DNA of 64,000 bases from Pirellulaceae bacterium (GTDB lineage Bacteria; Planctomycetota; Planctomycetia; Pirellulales; Pirellulaceae), in NCBI GenBank assembly GCA_028280445.1, contig JANQLU010000012.1, positions 62,001-126,000 of the forward strand. The letters are read 5' to 3'. The position numbers and the translations under genes were made by a program. The notes beneath the pieces are model-generated. The model was given only the letters and a program-made list of their open reading frames with translations. It did not search any database and had not been told where the DNA came from. The stretch's first letter is position 1, and each line of letters opens with the position of its first letter. Below, piece by piece: positions 46,360 through 55,650 of this stretch.

Positions 46360-49300
46360 ATGTCGATGATTGAAAACAAAACGATTGCTGAATTGCTCGA
46401 GGAACGCCTGGCCCATGAAATCCTGTTGCTTGACGGGGCCATGGGAACCATGACTCAACGGCTCCAACTGGACGAAGCGGGAGTCCGCGGCGAGCGTTTT
46501 GCCAATCACGATCCTCAAGTTCAACTCAACAATTTCGGCGACATCCTGAGCCTCACGCATCCGGAAAAAATCACGCAAATCCACTTGGAGTATTTCGAAG
46601 CCGGCGCGGACATTGTTGAAACCAACACGTTTAACGCCAGCCCGATCGGCATGGCAGAATATAAACTGTCAGACGATGTGATGCGGGAAATCAATCTTGC
46701 GGCTGCTGCAAATGCTCGGGCAGCAGTCGTGCAGTACGAGGCCAAACATCCTGGCGCACCGCAAAAATTTGTCGCTGGTTCGATCGGCCCGACCGCCCAA
46801 CAAACCGCCATCAGCACGCGCGTCGAGGATCCCGCCTGGCGTGGAGTTACGTTTTCCGAAATGGAAAATTCGTACTATGCTCAAGTTGCCGCGTTGGTCG
46901 AAGGCGGAGTTGATATCCTGCTGCCAGAAACGGTGATCGACACGCTCAACCTCAAAGCTTGTCTGTTTGCAATCGCGCGCTACTTTGATGAAACCGGAAA
47001 CGTTGTGCCCGTGATGGTTTCGGGAACGTTTGACCAGTCGGGAGGCACGTTTGTTTCCGGACAAGTCGTCGAAGCGTTCTGGAACAGCGTTGCGCATTTT
47101 CCGATGATCAGCGTCGGTATCAATTGCGCGCTGGGGCCCGATGTGATGCGGGCTCATATCGAGGAATTGTCTAAAATCGCGACGCCGTACGTTAGCGCAC
47201 ACCCCAACGCTGGCCTGCCCAATGAAATGGGACAATTCGATTTATCGCCCGTAGACATGGCGGAAATGGTTGGCCAGTGGGCGGACGAAAGCTGGATCAA
47301 TATTATTGGCGGATGCTGCGGTACGACTCCGGAACACATCGCGGCGATTGCAGATCGCGTCAAACAAGCCCCGCCCCACAAACGAAATCAAGTTGAATCG
47401 TGGACACGACTTTCCGGTTCGCGACCGCTGACCTTGCGTCCCGATTCCAATTTTTTGATGGTCGGTGAGCGGACCAACGTCACGGGCTCGCGTAAATTTG
47501 CCAGGCTCATCCGCGAAGAAAAATTCGAAGAAGCGGTCGAGGTGGCGCGAGATCAGGTCGAAGGCGGCGCTGCAGTCATCGATATCAATATGGATGATGC
47601 CTTGCTGGACGGCGAAGCGGCCATGACAAAATTCTTGCGCCTCATCGCCGCGGAATCGGATATCGCTTCAGTACCGGTCATGATCGACAGTTCCAAATGG
47701 TCGGTGATCGAAGCCGGTTTGCAGGCCACCCAGGGCAAAGCGATCGTCAATTCGATTTCGCTCAAAGAAGGGGAACAGGATTTTCTCGACAAAGCGAAAT
47801 TGATTCGTCGCTACGGAGCTGCCGCGGTTGTGATGGCGTTTGACGAGGACGGACAAGCGGTTGAAACCGATGACAAAGTTCGGATTTGCAAACGCGCTTT
47901 TGATTTGCTGACGGAAAAAATTGGCTTCCCACCCGAAGATATTATTTTTGATCCGAACATCCTGACCATTGCGACTGGAATGTCCGAGCACGACAACTAT
48001 GCCGTGAATTTCTTCGAAGCGACTCGGCAGATCAAAGAAATTTGCCCGGGCGCGAAAGTCAGCGGCGGAGTGTCGAATGTCAGTTTCAGCTTTCGCGGAA
48101 ACAATGTGGTCCGAGAAGCGATCAATGCAGCGTTTTTGTACCACGCCATCGAAGCCGGGCTGGACATGGGAATCGTCAACGCCGGTCAATTGGAAATTTA
48201 CGAAGAGATTCCCAAAGATCTGCTGGAATATGTCGAAGACGTTTTACTGAATCGCCGACCCGATGCGACCGATCGACTACTCGAATTTGCGGAAACGGTC
48301 AAAGATCAAAAGAAGAAAAATCGCACCGAAGATCTCCAGTGGCGAAATGAGTCCGTTGAAAAACGACTCTCACATGCGTTGATCAAAGGCATCGACAAAT
48401 TTGTCAATGAAGACACCGAGGAAGCGCGGCAGAAATACGATCGGTGTCTGAAAGTCATCGAAGGCCCGATGATGGATGGCATGGCAATTGTCGGTGATTT
48501 ATTCGGCAGCGGCAAAATGTTTTTGCCACAAGTCGTCAAGTCGGCCCGCGTGATGAAGAAAGCGGTTGCCTATTTGCTGCCGTTTATGGAACAGGAAAAA
48601 ATCGATGCCGGTGTGGCCAATGATCGCGGTCGCGGCAAAATTTTGTTGGCGACAGTCAAAGGCGATGTTCATGATATCGGCAAAAATATTGTGGGGGTCG
48701 TTCTCGGTTGTAACAACTACGAAGTCATCGATCTCGGTGTGATGGTCCCCTGTGAAAAAATCCTGGAAGCAGCCGTCCAGCACGATGTCGACATCATTGG
48801 ACTTTCAGGCCTGATTACTCCAAGCCTCGATGAAATGGTTTATGTCGCCAAGGAAATGCAACGCCTCAATATGACCGTTCCTCTGCTGATTGGAGGTGCC
48901 ACGACAAGCGATAAACATACGGCAGTCAAAATAGCGCCTCAGTACGAACGGGGCGTGGTTCATGTCCTCGACGCTTCGAGATGCGTCGGCGTGGTCGATC
49001 GTCTGATCAATCCCGACACCAAACCGCAATACCTGCAGGAAAACTCCGAGCTTCAATCGAAACTCGTTTCCAGTTACGAACAACGGCAAATCACACTGGT
49101 TCCTTACGCCGAAGCGTTTGAAAAACGATTTCAAACCGATTGGGAAAATGTTGACATCCCAACGCCATCGTTTACCGGCACACAAACCATTGGAACGGCG
49201 TTCCAGCCATCCGACACCGCGTCCAACTGTCCTTGGCAATCGACGAAAACAGATGTCGAAATTGAATTGACCGAAATCGCCCGTTATATCGACTGGACTC

Positions 49301-50130
49301 CGTTTTTCCTTTCTTGGGAATTGCATGGAAAATATCCGCGAATCCTGGAGGACGAAGTTGTTGGTGCGGAAGCAAAAAAATTGTTTGCCGATGCACAACA
49401 GATGCTGCAAAAAATCATCGACGAAAAACGGCTTGCCGCGCGAGGGATTTTTGGATTCTGGCCTGCCAACAGCTGCGGAGATTCGATTATCGTTTATGCC
49501 GACCCGTCGCGCAACGAGGAGTTAACGCGATTTCATACGCTTCGCCAACAATGGCAACGACAGGGCATCGAACAATTTCGCTCATTGGCGGACTATGTCG
49601 CTCCGGTTGAAAGCGGGCGAAGTGATTATATCGGCGGTTTCGCAGTCACCACCGGACATGGATGTGATCAGCTCGCGCAGTCGTATCGCGACAAACATGA
49701 CGACTACAATGCGATTATGGTCGCTGCACTGGCGGATCGCTTGGCCGAAGCGTTTGCCGAAATGCTCCATCACCGCGCAAGACGAGAGTGGGGTTATGGA
49801 GCGGATGAAAATTTGTCCAATGACGAACTCATTCGAGAAAAATATCGCGGCATTCGACCGGCGGCAGGATATCCTGCTTGCCCGGATCACACCGAAAAAG
49901 AAACGCTTTGGAAATTGATGGACGTGGAATCTGAAACAGGCATAACGTTGACCGAATCATTCGCAATGTGGCCCGGTGCGGCTGTCAGTGGATTGTATTT
50001 CGCTCACCCAGAATCGAGATATTTTGCCATCAACAAAATCACCAAAGACCAAGTCGAACACTATGCCCAACTGAAAAACCAATCCATCGCCGACATCGAA
50101 AAATGGCTTTCGCCAATCCTGGGCTATTAG
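46360..50130 (+). CDS. metH: Cobalamin-dependent methionine synthase
   Basis: A 1256-residue MetH with all four modules. The homocysteine-binding domain (about 15-340) has the zinc ligands Cys256 (GINCALG) and Cys319/Cys320 ([10 protein letters not shown]). The methyltetrahydrofolate domain (about 370-640) starts with [16 protein letters not shown]. The B12 domain (about 660-900) carries [10 protein letters not shown] with His771 as the lower cobalt ligand. The activation domain (about 930-1250) has the AdoMet-binding [15 protein letters not shown] motif. It transfers methyl from methyl-THF to homocysteine in the cytoplasm. Length is slightly above the 1227 residues of E. coli. I see no cobalamin or SAH riboswitch in the 240 bases upstream. 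Confidence 0.98.
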   Translation: MSMIENKTIAELLEERLAHEILLLDGAMGTMTQRLQLDEAGVRGERFANHDPQVQLNNFGDILSLTHPEKITQIHLEYFEAGADIVETNTFNASPIGMAEYKLSDDVMREINLAAAANARAAVVQYEAKHPGAPQKFVAGSIGPTAQQTAISTRVEDPAWRGVTFSEMENSYYAQVAALVEGGVDILLPETVIDTLNLKACLFAIARYFDETGNVVPVMVSGTFDQSGGTFVSGQVVEAFWNSVAHFPMISVGINCALGPDVMRAHIEELSKIATPYVSAHPNAGLPNEMGQFDLSPVDMAEMVGQWADESWINIIGGCCGTTPEHIAAIADRVKQAPPHKRNQVESWTRLSGSRPLTLRPDSNFLMVGERTNVTGSRKFARLIREEKFEEAVEVARDQVEGGAAVIDINMDDALLDGEAAMTKFLRLIAAESDIASVPVMIDSSKWSVIEAGLQATQGKAIVNSISLKEGEQDFLDKAKLIRRYGAAAVVMAFDEDGQAVETDDKVRICKRAFDLLTEKIGFPPEDIIFDPNILTIATGMSEHDNYAVNFFEATRQIKEICPGAKVSGGVSNVSFSFRGNNVVREAINAAFLYHAIEAGLDMGIVNAGQLEIYEEIPKDLLEYVEDVLLNRRPDATDRLLEFAETVKDQKKKNRTEDLQWRNESVEKRLSHALIKGIDKFVNEDTEEARQKYDRCLKVIEGPMMDGMAIVGDLFGSGKMFLPQVVKSARVMKKAVAYLLPFMEQEKIDAGVANDRGRGKILLATVKGDVHDIGKNIVGVVLGCNNYEVIDLGVMVPCEKILEAAVQHDVDIIGLSGLITPSLDEMVYVAKEMQRLNMTVPLLIGGATTSDKHTAVKIAPQYERGVVHVLDASRCVGVVDRLINPDTKPQYLQENSELQSKLVSSYEQRQITLVPYAEAFEKRFQTDWENVDIPTPSFTGTQTIGTAFQPSDTASNCPWQSTKTDVEIELTEIARYIDWTPFFLSWELHGKYPRILEDEVVGAEAKKLFADAQQMLQKIIDEKRLAARGIFGFWPANSCGDSIIVYADPSRNEELTRFHTLRQQWQRQGIEQFRSLADYVAPVESGRSDYIGGFAVTTGHGCDQLAQSYRDKHDDYNAIMVAALADRLAEAFAEMLHHRARREWGYGADENLSNDELIREKYRGIRPAAGYPACPDHTEKETLWKLMDVESETGITLTESFAMWPGAAVSGLYFAHPESRYFAINKITKDQVEHYAQLKNQSIADIEKWLSPILGY

Positions 50131-50156
50131 TACATCGGGGCAAGGCTCTTCGGGAA

Positions 50157-50280
50157 GGCGAGGCTCTTCGGGAGGGCGAGGCTCCTGCCGAGCCGCGGGC
50201 ATGTCGTCGAACTCCCATCCATGGCAAAACCACTCACAGGATCTGGCTCGGCAGGAGCCTCCCCCTCCCGAAGAACCTCC
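50157..50280. repeat. Dispersed palindrome, family D, complete copy
   Basis: Two imperfect arms of about 35 bases, the left partly duplicated (caaggctcttcggg, gaggctcttcggg, gaggctcctgcc). Each arm holds the 5-base-pair hairpin ggctc-ctgcc-gagcc. It lies between metH and a minus-strand gene. A half copy is at 23453-23478. Spurious peptides of the GEAPAEP type are read from it. Confidence 0.85.
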
Positions 50281-50300
50281 TGAACAACTTCATCAACAAC

Positions 50301-50334
50301 AAAAAAGGCAGGCCTTTCGAGCGGACCTGCCTTT
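50301..50334 (-). terminator. Intrinsic terminator of the minus-strand gene at 50363-50689
   Basis: Stem aaaggcagg-cc / gg-acctgccttt with an eight-base loop; read on the minus strand it is followed by a run of six T, a textbook intrinsic terminator 29 bases after the stop codon. It may also stop plus-strand transcripts from metH. Confidence 0.85.
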
Positions 50335-50362
50335 CCGTTTCAAAACTTGTTATGCCAGAACA

Positions 50363-50689
50363 CTACCACCCCATCACCATATTTGACTCGATAACCTTGC
50401 GAGCTTTTTCGAGGTCTGTACCCGTTTCATGCATATAAAGTCGAATCGCGTGAACTTTGTCGCCCGAAGCTTTTGACAAACAATCACGTGCAACCGAGCA
50501 AGGGTCAGTTTTCGTGTCCGTAATTCCCAAGACGCCTTTCGATATAACCCACGTATCACGCGGGCGCTTGGTCATTCGAACCACACTTTCTGTGGGGTAA
50601 CTATCCTGAGCGACACCACTTGCGGCCTCTTCGCTGTCCGCCCAGGTAATGATAATGTGTGCTTCAGTTTCAACTTCAAATAGAGGCAT
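50363..50689 (-). CDS. Small unknown protein
   Basis: A 108-residue soluble protein: a strand-rich start (MPLFEVETEAHIIITWADSEEAAS), a middle (KRPRDTWVISKGVLGITD) and a helical end (TDLEKARKVIESNMV). One Cys pair (DPCSVARDC) is present. A good AAGGAG ribosome-binding site precedes the ATG at 50689 and a strong terminator follows, so it is a monocistronic real gene. No family is recognised. Confidence 0.75.
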   Translation of the reverse strand: MPLFEVETEAHIIITWADSEEAASGVAQDSYPTESVVRMTKRPRDTWVISKGVLGITDTKTDPCSVARDCLSKASGDKVHAIRLYMHETGTDLEKARKVIESNMVMGW

Positions 50690-50898
50690 TTGGTAAACTC
50701 CTTCGCGCTTGCGAATAAAACAAACGAGCGTGAAACGTCTTTTTCAACACCCGCAATACTCTACACGTTCGAATTTTAACAGATTCTTCGCATTAACACG
50801 ACGATACGTTGTTGTGATTTTTGGGGGAAAGTTCGAATCCAGCTTGCATTTAAGCGAAAAAGTTGCGATTTTTTTGCGACTCAAACGCCGTTTCTTGA

Positions 50899-51717
50899 TC
50901 AGCCGATTGACTGAATGACGCCGGAGAATACGGTGACTGTTTCCTGCTCGGTCTCCACCAACAACCCGCCGCGCTCATTCACTCCCGAACAGGTTCCGAC
51001 CACCCGAGTATCACCCATCTGAACAACAACCGAACGGCCCAACAAAAAATCGCGATTTGAAAAACTCGCCAACATCTCTTCGTCCGATTGTCCACGATTC
51101 AATCCATGTTGGATCGCCGAAACAATCCTAACCAGCAATTCCGTTCGCTCAAACGTTCTCTGAAACGCTTGTCGCATACTGATCGGCAACACGGCACTCG
51201 ACGCGTCGAAATCAAATTCTGCTTGGTTGATATTGAGTCCGATTCCGATCACTTGTTTTTCAGTCTCGCCAACCAACGACTCAATCAGAATTCCGCCCGC
51301 TTTTTTTCCGTCAATCAAAATATCATTTGGCCATTTAATCTGGATTCGACGCGAAGTTTGACCCTCCGCCTCGACCGCTGCTTCGAGGACCTGGCAAATC
51401 CAAACGGCAACGCTCAACGAAATCAGTGGGTCGAATCGGCTTTGGTGTTTCGGCAGCTCAGTGACTAACGAAAATGTCAACGAGCACGAATCGGCAAACC
51501 ACGAATTCTGGCGCTGTCCCCGTCCCGCCGTTTGCTGATCGGTCACGACCAGAACGGATCCTGTGGATCGATCCCGCAGATGTTCCAATGCCCAACTATT
51601 TGTTGAATCAACCGTCGGCAAATAGACCACTTCGATTTCGGGCAAATCGTGACGGATTCGCTCAACATCCAAATTCGATGGGCTGAAGTTCACTGCAGAT
51701 CGGTTCACGTGGGACAA
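50899..51717 (-). CDS. birA: Biotin-[acetyl-CoA-carboxylase] ligase
   Basis: A 272-residue class I biotin protein ligase without the N-terminal DNA-binding domain. Motifs are TVDSTNSWALE, the adenylate loop TAGRGQRQNSWFA, LTFSLVTEL, IKWPNDILIDGKKAGGILIE and GIGLNINQ, followed by an SH3-like C-terminal domain. It attaches biotin to a lysine of carboxyl carrier protein via biotinyl-AMP. It is divergent from the SDR gene across 65 bases. Confidence 0.95.
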   Translation of the reverse strand: MSHVNRSAVNFSPSNLDVERIRHDLPEIEVVYLPTVDSTNSWALEHLRDRSTGSVLVVTDQQTAGRGQRQNSWFADSCSLTFSLVTELPKHQSRFDPLISLSVAVWICQVLEAAVEAEGQTSRRIQIKWPNDILIDGKKAGGILIESLVGETEKQVIGIGLNINQAEFDFDASSAVLPISMRQAFQRTFERTELLVRIVSAIQHGLNRGQSDEEMLASFSNRDFLLGRSVVVQMGDTRVVGTCSGVNERGGLLVETEQETVTVFSGVIQSIG

Positions 51718-51782
51718 GAGTTACACTAAATTCATTTTATAGAGTTCAAATCTAATTACATTGAGCAGGACACAATCAAAAA

Positions 51783-52538
51783 ATGTCGTTTTCATTGGAA
51801 AATAAAGTTGCATTGGTCACCGGCAATAGCACGGGGTTGGGAAAAGCCATCGGTTTGGCACTTGGACGAGCCGGGGCCAAAGTCCCCGTCAATTTTGCTA
51901 ACAACAGTGAGCGCGCTGAGTCAGCACTGGCAGAATACCAGGAAGCGGGTATTGATTCGATGCTGATACGTGCCGATGTTACCGATCAATCGTCAATTGA
52001 CGAACTATTTAACCAGATCGAACAGACCTTGGGAAATGTCGACATCATCGTTGCCAATGCAACTTGCGAACAGCCGTTGAAACCGATCGAAGAATACGAT
52101 TGGGATTTCTATCAGAGAATGCTGGATTTCTTTGTCAAGAGTCCGTTCCTGTTGGCTCAGCGAGGATTGCCTCACATGAAACAACAATCGTGGGGACGTT
52201 TTATCAACATCACCAGCGAAGTGTTCCACGTGTCGAAGTCGCCATTCAGTGCATACGTCGCCGCCAAAGGTGGACAAATCGGTTGGTCGCGTTCGATGTC
52301 TCAAGAACTCGCACCGTTCCAGATTACCGTCAACTGTGTCGCTCCGGGCTGGATTCCCGTGGAACGCCATGAAAACGATCCTCAAGCGGACAAAGACGCT
52401 TATCTGGAAACCATTCCAATGAAACGTTGGGGAGTTCCCCAAGATGTCGCCGACACCGTCATCTACCTGGCCAGCAACGAAGCGTCATTCGTGACCGGTC
52501 AAACGATTTGCGTCAACGGCGGTGTGTCGCCCTGGTAG
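51783..52538 (+). CDS. Short-chain dehydrogenase/reductase (FabG-like)
   Basis: A 251-residue classical SDR. The cofactor motif is TGNSTGLGKAIG, followed by ADVTD and VDIIVANA. The catalytic triad is Ser in INITSEVF, and Tyr and Lys in AYVAAKGG. The ending is NCVAPGWIPVE and FVTGQTICVNGG. It reduces or oxidises a carbonyl with NAD(P)H; similarity to 3-oxoacyl-ACP reductases and glucose-type dehydrogenases leaves the substrate open. The family B palindrome begins 17 bases after its stop. Confidence 0.92.
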   Translation: MSFSLENKVALVTGNSTGLGKAIGLALGRAGAKVPVNFANNSERAESALAEYQEAGIDSMLIRADVTDQSSIDELFNQIEQTLGNVDIIVANATCEQPLKPIEEYDWDFYQRMLDFFVKSPFLLAQRGLPHMKQQSWGRFINITSEVFHVSKSPFSAYVAAKGGQIGWSRSMSQELAPFQITVNCVAPGWIPVERHENDPQADKDAYLETIPMKRWGVPQDVADTVIYLASNEASFVTGQTICVNGGVSPW

Positions 52539-52554
52539 GGCGTCAATGTCAATG

Positions 52555-52642
52555 AATCGTAACCCGATGCGTGAGCGAGGGACCATGTTCCGCAACACAT
52601 CAGCGCGGTCGTGGTCCCTCGCTCACGCTTCGGGTTACGATT
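52555..52642. repeat. Dispersed palindrome, family B, long copy
   Basis: Arms of 31 bases (52555-52585 and 52612-52642) with a single mismatch and a 26-base loop. The core is the same as at 1461-1526. It fills the gap between the SDR gene and the convergent lipoprotein gene. Confidence 0.95.
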
Positions 52643-52650
52643 AGCAATAG

Positions 52651-52664
52651 AGTAGGGCCCTACT
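52651..52664. repeat. Short perfect palindrome, likely collapsed family A element
   Basis: agtagggccctact is a perfect 14-base palindrome made only of the outer ends of family A arms (gtagggcc / ggccctac) fused directly. The stop codon of the minus-strand lipoprotein gene (52660-52662) lies inside it. It looks like a deletion product of a family A element. Confidence 0.7.
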
Positions 52665-53727
52665 GAGGAACAAAACTTCCACCGCCCGCGGGGCTGATTT
52701 CAGGTTGAAATTCCTGTGCGGGCTGCGTCGGCATCGGTGACGCATCAAAAGAAGTTTTTTGCGAATCGAATCGAGGCTGAAGTTTTGTACTGCCTGGTTG
52801 ATACCCTGATGAATTCATCAACTCGGGAGGCAATGAAGCCGTTCGAGGGGGCGACGCAGGCATCGAATTGGTTTGCTCGTTGGCAAACTGCGGAAGCGTG
52901 TTTTGTCCCGATTGGTTTTGTTGCGGCTGTGACAATTTGAACTCGGTTGGAACATTTTGCTGCGAATTGTTGTTAGGAAGTTCGCCAGGAAACTGGTTAG
53001 TCGTTGGTGGTTGTTGTGTTGGCGGTTGCTGTGTGGTTGGTTGGTTTTGATATCCGCCAAACCCAGTATCCGGGTAATTCATGTTGGAATTACCATTGGA
53101 AAACTGTTTGTTGTTGTTTGGCACATTGTTGTTTGGCACATTGTTATTCGGCATGTTGTTATTGACATACGGATTGGCGACGACCTGCGCCGCTCCGGGG
53201 GATTGCGACGGAGCACCAACGTTGGAATTTTGGGTGTTGAAACTTGAGTTACCATTTCCAGCGTTTTGGTTTGGAAACGAATTGTCAACGTGCTGATTGT
53301 TCACTTGCGTTCGGCTGCCGCCTACATTGTTGTTCGAGGCATAAGGATTGGACACCATGCTTTTTTGTCCACCGCCTCCGTCGAGCGGTTTGTTCGCGAA
53401 CTCGTTCTTCATTGCTGGATCTTCGTAGATTTCCGGCATTTTGTAAGGTTCGCGCGGCGGATAGTTTGAACCCGGTAATTCGTTATTGGAACGCTGGGCC
53501 AATCGATTCTGATTTCCTTGTGGCGAGTCAGGACTGAGTTGTTGACTCGGCGCTGTCAATTGCGAATCGGGTTGAGACTCGATGCGATCGGTGTCTTTTT
53601 TCCAGAAAGCAAGTTTGGGTGCAGGAATTTTCGGAAAGGTCAATTTTCCGCTTTGGCATCCCAACGATGGCAATACAAATCCGACGACCAAAAAACTCAT
53701 GAGATGGAAGTTCAATTTGTTTTTCAT
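52660..53727 (-). CDS. Asn/Gln/Pro-rich lipoprotein
   Basis: A 355-residue protein with a lipoprotein signal: MSFLVVGFVLPSLGC, the Cys at about 24 being the lipid-modified residue. The mature part is low-complexity, rich in Asn, Gln, Pro and Ser (NNNVPNNNVPNNN, PTTQQPPTQQPP), likely disordered and extended, perhaps a cell-surface spacer or stalk. A basic membrane-proximal part (KIPAPKLAFWKKD) follows the lipid Cys. No enzyme motif is seen. The C-terminus VPQ ends in the small palindrome described separately. Confidence 0.75.
   Translation of the reverse strand: MKNKLNFHLMSFLVVGFVLPSLGCQSGKLTFPKIPAPKLAFWKKDTDRIESQPDSQLTAPSQQLSPDSPQGNQNRLAQRSNNELPGSNYPPREPYKMPEIYEDPAMKNEFANKPLDGGGGQKSMVSNPYASNNNVGGSRTQVNNQHVDNSFPNQNAGNGNSSFNTQNSNVGAPSQSPGAAQVVANPYVNNNMPNNNVPNNNVPNNNKQFSNGNSNMNYPDTGFGGYQNQPTTQQPPTQQPPTTNQFPGELPNNNSQQNVPTEFKLSQPQQNQSGQNTLPQFANEQTNSMPASPPRTASLPPELMNSSGYQPGSTKLQPRFDSQKTSFDASPMPTQPAQEFQPEISPAGGGSFVPQ
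53111..53155. repeat. 15-base tandem repeat inside the lipoprotein gene
   Basis: Three tandem copies of ttgttgtttggcaca (two exact, third with changes) that encode the NNVPN-type pentapeptide in the lipoprotein. The unit is a multiple of three, so copy-number change keeps the frame. Confidence 0.85.
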
Positions 53728-54029
53728 TTCCTACTTGCCTTTTCCAGTCCATTCATCAAACGGGATGCGCGGTTCATCATGAACCGACCAGACAAAATCC
53801 GCATCCTGAATTTACAGCGCGGCAAGAGAGTAGTTGCTCGCCTGATTCCAAGTCAACATCAATATGAGAAACTTTCTGCTGCCGGCAAAATCATCGGCAT
53901 CCGAACATTGTTGACTTGATTCTCCCAGCACGACTGGCTCACAACATTGGAAATTCATAACCGGTCGAAACATTCTGGAAAATCTAGGTAAAAACCACAG
54001 GCGGCGATGAACCCCAGATGGCTTCGATG
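53728..54029. other. Intergenic region, one weak short frame
   Basis: 302 bases between two minus-strand genes. It should include the promoter of the lipoprotein gene. A plus-strand frame (53779-53919, about 46 codons, rich in Arg, Lys and Ile) is visible, but I see no ribosome-binding site; it is not annotated as a gene. Confidence 0.5.
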
Positions 54030-54530
54030 CTATTTCTTTTTGCTATCAGTTTTTGTAGATGCCACTTTGCGATAGTGGACCAGCAAGTATTTGTTGGACT
54101 CGGTCGATTTGAATTCCGTAGGAAATTTCTCGTCCGACGAATAAACGATCACCAACACGCCTTTCTCGAACTTGTACATACAGTTCATGGTTGATTTTTT
54201 CGGCTGGCCCCCGAGTCGGTCTGGGATGACCGTCGAGATTTTCAATTTCTTGTTGGAGGGTTTTCCAACAAACGCCAACTCGCCTTTTTGTTGACCGACC
54301 ATCGTTTGAGCAACGAATTTGCCTTTCGACATTTCGAGCTGCATTTTGGCGACGACTTGCTTGGGCATGGCCTGGCCATGAACCCAAGCCCCTTCGCATT
54401 TCCATTTCCCGGTAAGCTGTTTCCAGGGGTCGCTCTTGCCGGACTGAGTTTGGCCTTCGACGTTTGCCAAGATACAAAAAGACAGGCTCATCACAGCGAA
54501 CCATGCAAAACAGGAAACTCCAGTCCTCAT
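54030..54530 (-). CDS. Secreted TIGR03067-type planctomycete protein
   Basis: A 166-residue protein with a signal peptide (CFAWFAVMSLSFCILANVEGQ). The mature region starts WKQLTGKWKCEGAWVHGQAMP and continues through beta-strands (KISTVIPDRLGGQPKKSTMNCMYKFEKGVLVIVYSSDEKFPTEF), the lipocalin-like pattern of the planctomycete TIGR03067 family ('L.G.W....G...P ... G.Y......L...'). It ends in a Lys-rich tail. Function unknown; members are secreted and multiplied in planctomycetes. Confidence 0.6.
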   Translation of the reverse strand: MRTGVSCFAWFAVMSLSFCILANVEGQTQSGKSDPWKQLTGKWKCEGAWVHGQAMPKQVVAKMQLEMSKGKFVAQTMVGQQKGELAFVGKPSNKKLKISTVIPDRLGGQPKKSTMNCMYKFEKGVLVIVYSSDEKFPTEFKSTESNKYLLVHYRKVASTKTDSKKK

Positions 54531-54714
54531 TTCAAACTCCTTGTCGATTTCAGGGGCGTCGAACGACGATTCGACGCCATGTTATCAAAAATCAGCCCCT
54601 CGGATATTCGGAACTTTGAACAATTCGTATGATTAATACAAAAATAAATCCAATATGTGAATGCAAACTTCCGAATGACGATTTTCCCATGATTCGTCAG
54701 CCCGGCAAATCACC

Positions 54715-55650
54715 GTGAAGCAACCGCTGATTCAACTTGATTCCATCGTCAAAAATTACAAGACGATTTGCGCTTTGAACCAGATTTCCTGCAACATTTA
54801 TCCGGGTGTGACAGGTCTGCTCGGTCCCAACGGTGCGGGCAAATCGACACTCATCAAAGTGTTGCTAGGGCTGGTCAAAGTCAGCTCGGGCTACGGCACG
54901 ATCCTGGGTTATCAATTGGGAAAACAAGGTCGCAAAATCCGCCAGTTGGTCGGTTACATGCCCGAGGATGATTGCTACATTCCCGGATTGACGGGGGTCG
55001 AAGTCGTCCGTTTTTCGGCAACGCTGGCCGGACTGCCAAAAGTCGAAGCCTTGCGACGCTCTCACGAGATTCTTGATTTTTGCGGGATGCAACAGGAACG
55101 CTATCGCAACATCGAAACCTACTCGACGGGAATGCGACAGAAAATCAAATTTGCCTGTTCGATTGTCCACGACCCCCAGTTGCTGATTCTCGATGAACCG
55201 ACGTCGGGACTCGATCCCGAGGAACGTGAATCTCTGTTGAATCGGATTCGCGTGTTGTCTAGACAATTTGGCAAGACCGTGATTTTGTCAACGCACATCC
55301 TGCCCGATGTTCAATCGACCTGCGACCACGTCGTGATCATTTCACGTGGACAATTGCGAATTAGCGATTCGTTGGAAAACCTGAGTCGACCCGCTTCGCC
55401 CACCATTACTTTATCGGTCGTCGGAGACAAACAAGTTTTAGCAGATGCTTTGGAGAACATCGGACTGGAAACTACATCGGGAGATCGCGACGAATTGACC
55501 ATCGAAGGCGATCTCAATGTCATTTCCGACCAAATTTGGCAAGCCGCAAAAACATCTGGCTGCGGAATCCGCAACATGACCCCATCGATTAATTCGCTGG
55601 AAGAAATATTTATTCAAGCCATCAAGGAGTCTGGTCATGCCGATGCATGA
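54715..55650 (+). CDS. ABC transporter ATPase, first of two
   Basis: A 311-residue ABC-2-type export ATPase beginning at GTG 54715. Walker A is LLGPNGAGKSTLIKVLLG, the signature TYSTGMRQKIKFACSI, Walker B LLILDEPTSGLDPEE, and the switch His is in ILSTHILPDV. The C-terminal 80 residues form a regulatory domain as in NatA/CcmA/gliding-type ATPases. It overlaps its permease gene by 14 bases. It powers export or membrane remodelling with the permease at 55637. Confidence 0.95.
   Translation: MKQPLIQLDSIVKNYKTICALNQISCNIYPGVTGLLGPNGAGKSTLIKVLLGLVKVSSGYGTILGYQLGKQGRKIRQLVGYMPEDDCYIPGLTGVEVVRFSATLAGLPKVEALRRSHEILDFCGMQQERYRNIETYSTGMRQKIKFACSIVHDPQLLILDEPTSGLDPEERESLLNRIRVLSRQFGKTVILSTHILPDVQSTCDHVVIISRGQLRISDSLENLSRPASPTITLSVVGDKQVLADALENIGLETTSGDRDELTIEGDLNVISDQIWQAAKTSGCGIRNMTPSINSLEEIFIQAIKESGHADA

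Noticed and set aside
49968-50438. Open frame across the end of metH and the family D repeat with GEAPAEP-type peptides
   Set aside because: The coding look comes from the repeat itself; similar peptides are a familiar artefact of planctomycete repeats.
50831-50840. gttcgaatcc resembles a tRNA T-loop
   Set aside because: No acceptor, D-arm or anticodon stem surrounds it in the correct spacing.
53111-53155. Short tandem repeats considered as a CRISPR remnant
   Set aside because: The units are contiguous without spacers and are in frame within a lipoprotein gene.
53779-53919. Possible 46-residue plus-strand gene between the lipoprotein and TIGR03067-type genes
   Set aside because: It lies antisense to the presumed promoter region, lacks a ribosome-binding site and shows no known motif.
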